Assembly: GCA_026261815.1 (NCBI GenBank)
Contig: JAMPIT010000435.1
Span: 310,001-374,000 of the forward strand
Direction: 5' to 3'
DNA length: 64,000 nucleotides
Source of the DNA: Monarcha castaneiventris obscurior
Taxonomy: Eukaryota; Chordata; Aves; Passeriformes; Monarchidae
Position 1 is the first letter of the stretch, and the number at the start of each line of letters is the position of its first letter. Under the pieces are notes generated by a model that was given only the letters and a program-made list of their open reading frames with translations, ran no database searches and was not told the DNA's origin. A program made the translations under genes and the position numbers. Below are positions 58,752 to 64,000 of this stretch, one piece after another.

Positions 58752-61700
58752 GCCTTTTGTAATTATTTTCTTTTAATTTAATTAATCCTCTGTCCCTGTT
58801 TTCATTACCTTAAGTGTGCAGCTTTCTGTGCAGAATTAACAGTGTGGATACACTGATTAGTGCTGGTCACAAGTTTTCTCAGGAAATGGCTTTGGGTCTG
58901 CAAACACACCTTTGTCAAAATCATTTTTTGCTGAAGCATGGCTGTTCCAGCTGTGTTCCAACACTGGTCGGGGGCACTGTGCTAAAATTCTCCTTGCAGC
59001 CAACCTCCCATGGGTGCAGTGATTATTGTTGGGGGGATACATTTTACCATTTTATTAATTTTGCCATATTTGATGATTTGGTGGTGATATATTCCCATTC
59101 CACATCTGTTTCCACAACCTCTTAATGTGTTTGCATGTACAATCCTCATGAGGTTATGATTCCTTCTTGTTTATTCAAACCTTTATGCTCCCTGGGGATC
59201 TTTTTACTGGTACTGGAAGCAGTTGAATTTGGAACGTGGAGCAGGGATGCTAAAAGGGAGAACAGGGCACTTTCCCCAGGACTGGGGGGGGGCGCTTTGC
59301 TCCTGCTTCTGCTCAGGCCTCAAACTCACCCAGAAGCACTGTGCCCTTCATGGACCAAAACCATCATTGAAACAGAGTTCTGAAGTAGGCTTACATTTAG
59401 GAGTTACATCTGTTGGGAGGCAAAAAAGAGCTGAAACTGAGGACTGGTTTCACTGAATGTTGGAGTGTAGTTGGTATTTGTAGGGTTCTTGCAGCTCAGC
59501 TTCTTGGTTTTGTGCTATTTACCAGTGAGACAGTGACGCATTTTCTTCGGATGTCAGGGTCATAGGTGGTGTAAAAGACCTTCGCTAGGGCTGAGGTTTC
59601 ACGGGAGGAGGAGGAGGACTCTGCAGTTTGCTGCTAATGAGAATTTGTAATTGGTAACAGGAGGCGAGAGAAACCCTTTCCTGCTAAGCTGTTTGCAGCA
59701 GGAGTGGTTGCTGCTCCAGGTAACTCATGACTGGCTGGAAATCAGGAGTGGCTGAGCCAGTCCTGGGCTGAGTGAGAATGTGTGTACCCTGTGTGTGGAT
59801 TCAATGCTCTGTCTGTAGGCTTTTCTGACTATTTCTTTCCATAGTTGTTACCACTGTATTTTTTCTGCACGCTCTGAGTTACAGTGTATTAGTCATTTAC
59901 TGGACACTGCTCTTTAAATGATATGGTTTTAGTGATAAGGTTTCATCTAAATACAGTGGGTGGGTGAAACTGCGTTCCTTTTATGGCTCTAGCACTTCAA
60001 CATGACTAAGATTCACTAGGAGGTTTATTATATTTTTCTTCTGTGTTTGAGCAGTGTTTATTTGAACTGTCTTTTGTCTTGCTAGGGCAGCATACTTCTA
60101 CATTTTGATCTTTTCAGCATTGCAGAATAGTATCTATATATGGTAAATGGATAATTAACACAAATAATGAAGGGGTTGGGCAAGAAAACTCAAAAGTTTG
60201 ACTTTCATGAAAAGGGATAAGGAAACACTGACTTCTGACTTTGTAGCAAACAAGGTTGAAACTGAATTTGGATTTAAAGTCATAGACATTAGTCTTGGTG
60301 CTGTAAGAATGAAAAGAAAAAGATATGGCAGTGTTTAAATAAAGACAGTATTCTTATTCCAAGAACTGTACTTCTTTGCAGGAGACATGAGTAGGATATT
60401 GCACAAGCATTTTCAATATTATTAATTTAGTATATTGTTTTAAATATTCTTAAATACTGCACTCGGTTCAGGAGTAGTTCTTGTGTCAGCTTCATCAGTA
60501 TGACAGTGTTTTATCATTTGATATCTCAGATAATATGCTGTCATAGAACCTCTCTTGCAGTGTATGATTCAGCGTAGGAAGACAACATAGGCCTATGAGT
60601 TAGAACCTTTGACATCAGCTTTTTTTTCAGTATAATGGTAAAATAGCCATTAGGTTAGGTCATATGTAGTGTTAATCAATAAAATGAATGCAGTCATTGT
60701 GGTGTTTGGTATTTTTGGCTACTTCTACACACTGACCTATTGTTAAGTTACCAAAATACTGTTTAATAGCAGTTACCCCATGTGGGGCTTTTTTCTGTAA
60801 TAAACACTTCAGCCGTGTTTGAAATGCGGCATCAGTGCCAACAGGTTGTAATTGGAGTGAAGGGACAGTTTATAAAGGACAGAACAGGGTCCCAGTTCGG
60901 GGCTAGCCAGTAGAGGGGGATGCAGTCATTCACACTGTGTCGATGTGGATCATCTGCAGGAAAAGAGTGGGCATGAGGGAATCCACAGAGTCGCTGTGGA
61001 GTTACTCTTCCTCTGCTGCTGACGCTGCTGAGAATCTCTGGAGAAGCTGCACTCCTTTCTTAGTCCTGTTTGGTCAATGGTCATTCCTGTCCTGAACAGA
61101 ATTGAAAAGGATGATAAAAAATGGATCACTTATTCTATAGCTTAGTTCTATGATTTTCATTGAAATGGACTCTGAGAAAGAATTTAGGCATTGAAATCAA
61201 GATTGGCACGTGCAAAGCCCCACTGAACAACTGATTCTGGTGGGCCTTCGCTGGCTTCAGGCCAGCAGCCTGGTGGTAGTGGTGCTTGGTGGGTGTGAGT
61301 GTCGCCCTCTTTCCAGAAATGAGTTTCCACCTGTGTTTCCCTGGGGTCCAGAGTGACATTTGCACACCTGAAAGGACTGACCTCTCAGGTGTTTTCTAGT
61401 CTGACTCCTGCCCAGTCTGTCTTGGCTGACTAGATTGTAAAAAGAGTTTTAAAAGCAATGGTGGAGCCGGCCTCCTGCTTGAGGTGAAGGTGAATTTGAT
61501 GTTAAGGTGCCCTTGGCTGACAGACTGAGCGAGTGTTGGAAAGAGGATCATACACTGGAGACTCTCCTCTGGAACAGGAATGGGTGCAGCCATGTGAGAG
61601 GCACTTTCTTTCAGTCTAATATTCTTTTATATATTGACAGCTTCCCTTTGACTGCCAATATCTAAGACTGCTCATTCCACAGGAAACCAGTTTCTTCAAA

Positions 61701-64000
61701 AGCTCAGTCAGTTGTTGTTCCGGATGTGGGGGCATGTAGGAGCAGCAGCCACTCAACTTCCTTACAGGCTACACTGTCCTTGGAATTCCTTGCCTGCAGA
61801 CTGCTTGAAGCTGAGAAGACGTAAAAAAATCAAGCCTCAAACAGCAGTGCCCAAAAATTGTTGTTTGGTGGCTTCTGAATGACTTTCGTGCCAGGCAGCT
61901 TTAATACATCTACAGATAGAAAAGTATTGATTTCACAGAAGCCACTTATTGCTGCAGATTTCTCTTTTCTTCTCCCATGAAAAAAGGTCTGAGCATTACG
62001 CAGTTAATGGGGTGAACTTGTTTTGCTTCTAGACCGGTTTGAACAATGTGAATAAGCAGCACCATTCATGCTATTAGTGACTTACACATGAGAGGTCTCT
62101 CTAAATAAACTGCGAAACTTATATACACTTACTAAGCTTTGCATAATCTCCTTTTTCCTGTCTCACCTGTTAGTGGAACAGGTATCTCCTCCTTTCCAGC
62201 AATGATTAGGGTTTTTGAGTCTGCAAGTCATTTGTTCTGGTTTTACTCCATGTTTGGGTTAAGCATCTGCAAAACAATTTGTAGTTCATTCATTAGTTTG
62301 TTAATTATAAATAGTTACTGATTATTAGTAAAAGTCTATTAATTCATAAATTATAGACTACCTTAAATATAAATTAAATTTAATGAATTGAGCAATATGT
62401 TTGCCCTTCTATGAACCTGAACTGTAATATTTGGGATTTGGGCTTTGTATTAGGAGTCCCTACCTGAAAGCTCAGGACCTAATCCTGTTCCTGAATGTTT
62501 TTGTGGAAATTCACAGGGATCAATAATGGAATTTAAACCAGCCACAGGCTTGTAGACAGGGTCAGTGTTCAACCCTTTGGTTAGAGACATCAGGTACTGA
62601 TCAAGTACTGATTCAAGTCAGGCAGGAAGAGTGATTGGAAAGACTTTGGGGGATATAAACATGGGAAAAGCCCATATGGTCTGATGCCAGTGTTGTGATG
62701 AAAAATGCATATCAAATTCATACTAAATGGAGAAATTTGGAGTTGTCATCATCCAGCTGTTTGGGTAGCATTTAAGTCAGATTTAGGACATACTCGTAGT
62801 TGCAATAACTGGATGGTTTTGATCCCATTCAGCATATTTCAGAAACAGCACTGGGGAATTCTCTCCTGTGGGTTTTTAGCGACTGGCAAAGTTAGAGTTG
62901 TTCTTTGATACTCAAAGCTCGTTAAGCCTCTTGATCTCATTTAACTGACTGTAATGACGAGACAGATAAAGCCTAGTGAAAATAGAGATTTAAAGGAAAG
63001 CATTAAGGATAACAGTGTTACTGCCACATCAATAAGAGAACACTTCCGCATGTCTAAGCCGATGTGGATAAGTGAAATAATTCCCTGAAGCTTTTTGCTT
63101 CTTAAAAGTTTCAAGCTCTTGGGTTGCTGGGCAAGTCCTCTGCCCAGGAGACACCTGGGCAGCTATTTCCACACCAACCTGTAATCCAAAGCACCAAGAG
63201 GAAGGCAGAAGCACCTGAGCTGCCAGAGTCAGGTCCCAAACTGCCCTCCTGCTTGTGGGGTTGGGATTATGGAGCTACAGGATCCTGAGCAGGTCAGGGT
63301 AGGCTTGCCTAGTCTTTTCTGTGTTGCTAGTGTACCTGCTGCTCCTTCTCTTCCTAATCCTTAAGTAAAGAATGCTTTTCCCTTGGCTATCTATTTTCAA
63401 ACTTGGAACATTCATATTCATACATTAAGGATTGAAATGAATATATATGAAGTGGTAGAGTTGTCAGACCATAAAAGTAAGCATGCTGTTGGCTGGCTGT
63501 ATCCATCAGTAAGTAGGGAGTGCAGACAGAAGTCAAGTGATTCAGACCACTGGATTTTGCTGATCCCTGGCATAACCCATTCCTGTTTCCTCGGTGTGCC
63601 TTTCAGGAAAGGGGAATAAATCACTTCAGCATCAGAAATACCCTAAAAATATTACACTTGGAAGGGCTTGTTACAGCACTCAGAATTTCAGAGGCACAGA
63701 AAGGGTGTTTTTGGCTAAAGAAAAGAGAAGCTTAAAGGTCCAGGTTGTCCAAAGCAAATTACTTTATGCTTGTAATGCAGGGCAGGGAGCCACTTTCTAA
63801 TGGGAAAAAAGTGTCACCTAGAAAGTGGGCTAGCAGTCCTAATTGTGTGTTAGAAATGCATAATACTGCTCTTGTTTAACCTGAGTCTTTTCATATTGCC
63901 AGAAGTTTATTAAGTTTTTTTCTCCTTGCTGATGAAGAGCGAAACTACAGCGATGAGTATTTGTACATTAATTCCTGGAAAGATTAGAAAATCCTTTTAA

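Larger units (their letters stand above)
1..64000 (+). other. NAV2: NAV2 gene, internal part (CH domain through GC-rich linker exon)
   Basis: Ten exons on the + strand join into 807 codons plus 2 nt with no internal stop. Exon lengths are 118, 53, 73, 232, 69, 158, 1102, 113, 109 and 396 nt, and the junction phases 1,0,1,2,2,1,2,1,2,2 all match. NAV2 is a large (about 2,400 residue) cytoskeletal protein, the vertebrate relative of C. elegans UNC-53, induced by retinoic acid in neuroblastoma cells and needed for neurite outgrowth and axon guidance. The window covers its N-terminal third: the CH domain and the basic, Ser-rich microtubule/EB-binding region. The start codon, the coiled coils and the C-terminal ATPase-like domain are outside. 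NAV3 and NAV1 are the alternatives. The CH domain points to NAV2 or NAV3, and segments such as GSNTVSVQLPQPQQQY and GQKSMLEKLKLFNSKGGSKA fit NAV2 best from memory. Confidence 0.93.
55548..64000 (+). other. NAV2: NAV2 intron, 5' part (8.45 kb, continues past the window)
   Basis: Donor GTGAGT, phase 2. I searched by eye for the expected next exon (…G-YMTDGGLGLYTR) and did not find it, so the intron runs beyond 64000. It contains a 17-bp inverted repeat (57177-57226), an 18-A run (58734-58751) and AT-rich stretches (60400-60560, 62280-62400). No CR1 copy or other gene was recognised. Open frames such as 58238-58531 (-) have no identifiable domain. Confidence 0.84.

Noticed and set aside
1..64000. 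Operons, CRISPR arrays, ribosome binding sites, prophage or integrative elements
   Set aside because: Exon-intron structure, CR1 repeats and low coding density show a bird-like nuclear genome; these feature types do not apply, and no tRNA or rRNA fold was recognised.

Overview
The window is a piece of a vertebrate nuclear genome, almost certainly a bird. Small exons with matching splice sites sit in long AT-rich introns, and the recognisable interspersed repeats are chicken-repeat-1 (CR1) LINE fragments, the main avian family. No prokaryotic gene, operon, CRISPR array, rRNA or tRNA was seen. The species cannot be named from the sequence.

One protein-coding gene explains the coding signal: NAV2 (neuron navigator 2), on the + strand. 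Ten consecutive internal exons can be placed by eye at 1528-1645, 4896-4948, 18706-18778, 23811-24042, 25581-25649, 28579-28736, 45390-46491, 49754-49866, 53286-53394 and 55152-55547. All intron boundaries are GT-AG and every junction phase agrees, so the exons join into one open frame of 807 codons plus 2 nt. The first coding exon or exons lie upstream of the window. The remaining roughly two thirds of the protein, including the coiled coils and the C-terminal AAA+ ATPase-like domain known for the family, lie downstream. Residue numbers below count from the first codon of the exon at 1528.

Layout: 1-1527 is the 3' end of an upstream intron with a CR1 remnant. 1528-24042 carries the calponin-homology (CH) domain over four exons, followed by a Gln/Pro-rich linker. 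25581-28736 holds two small linker exons. After a 16.7 kb intron comes the 1.1 kb Ser/Lys-rich exon at 45390, with two SxIP-type EB-binding motifs. 49754-55547 holds the conserved 'NIADLRQNLEETMSSLRG' segment and a very GC- and CpG-rich exon. 55548-64000 is intron; the next exon was not found.

I do not see a new biological system here. The observations most worth checking are the isolated CpG-island-like exon at 55152, paired 9-nt alternative donors at the end of the 25581 exon, an exon-like block at 42117-42222 whose phase does not fit its neighbours, the paired SxIP motifs, a 17-bp inverted repeat near 57200, and several short tandem or dispersed duplications. Assignment to NAV2 rather than NAV1 or NAV3 rests on remembered family sequences, not on a database search.
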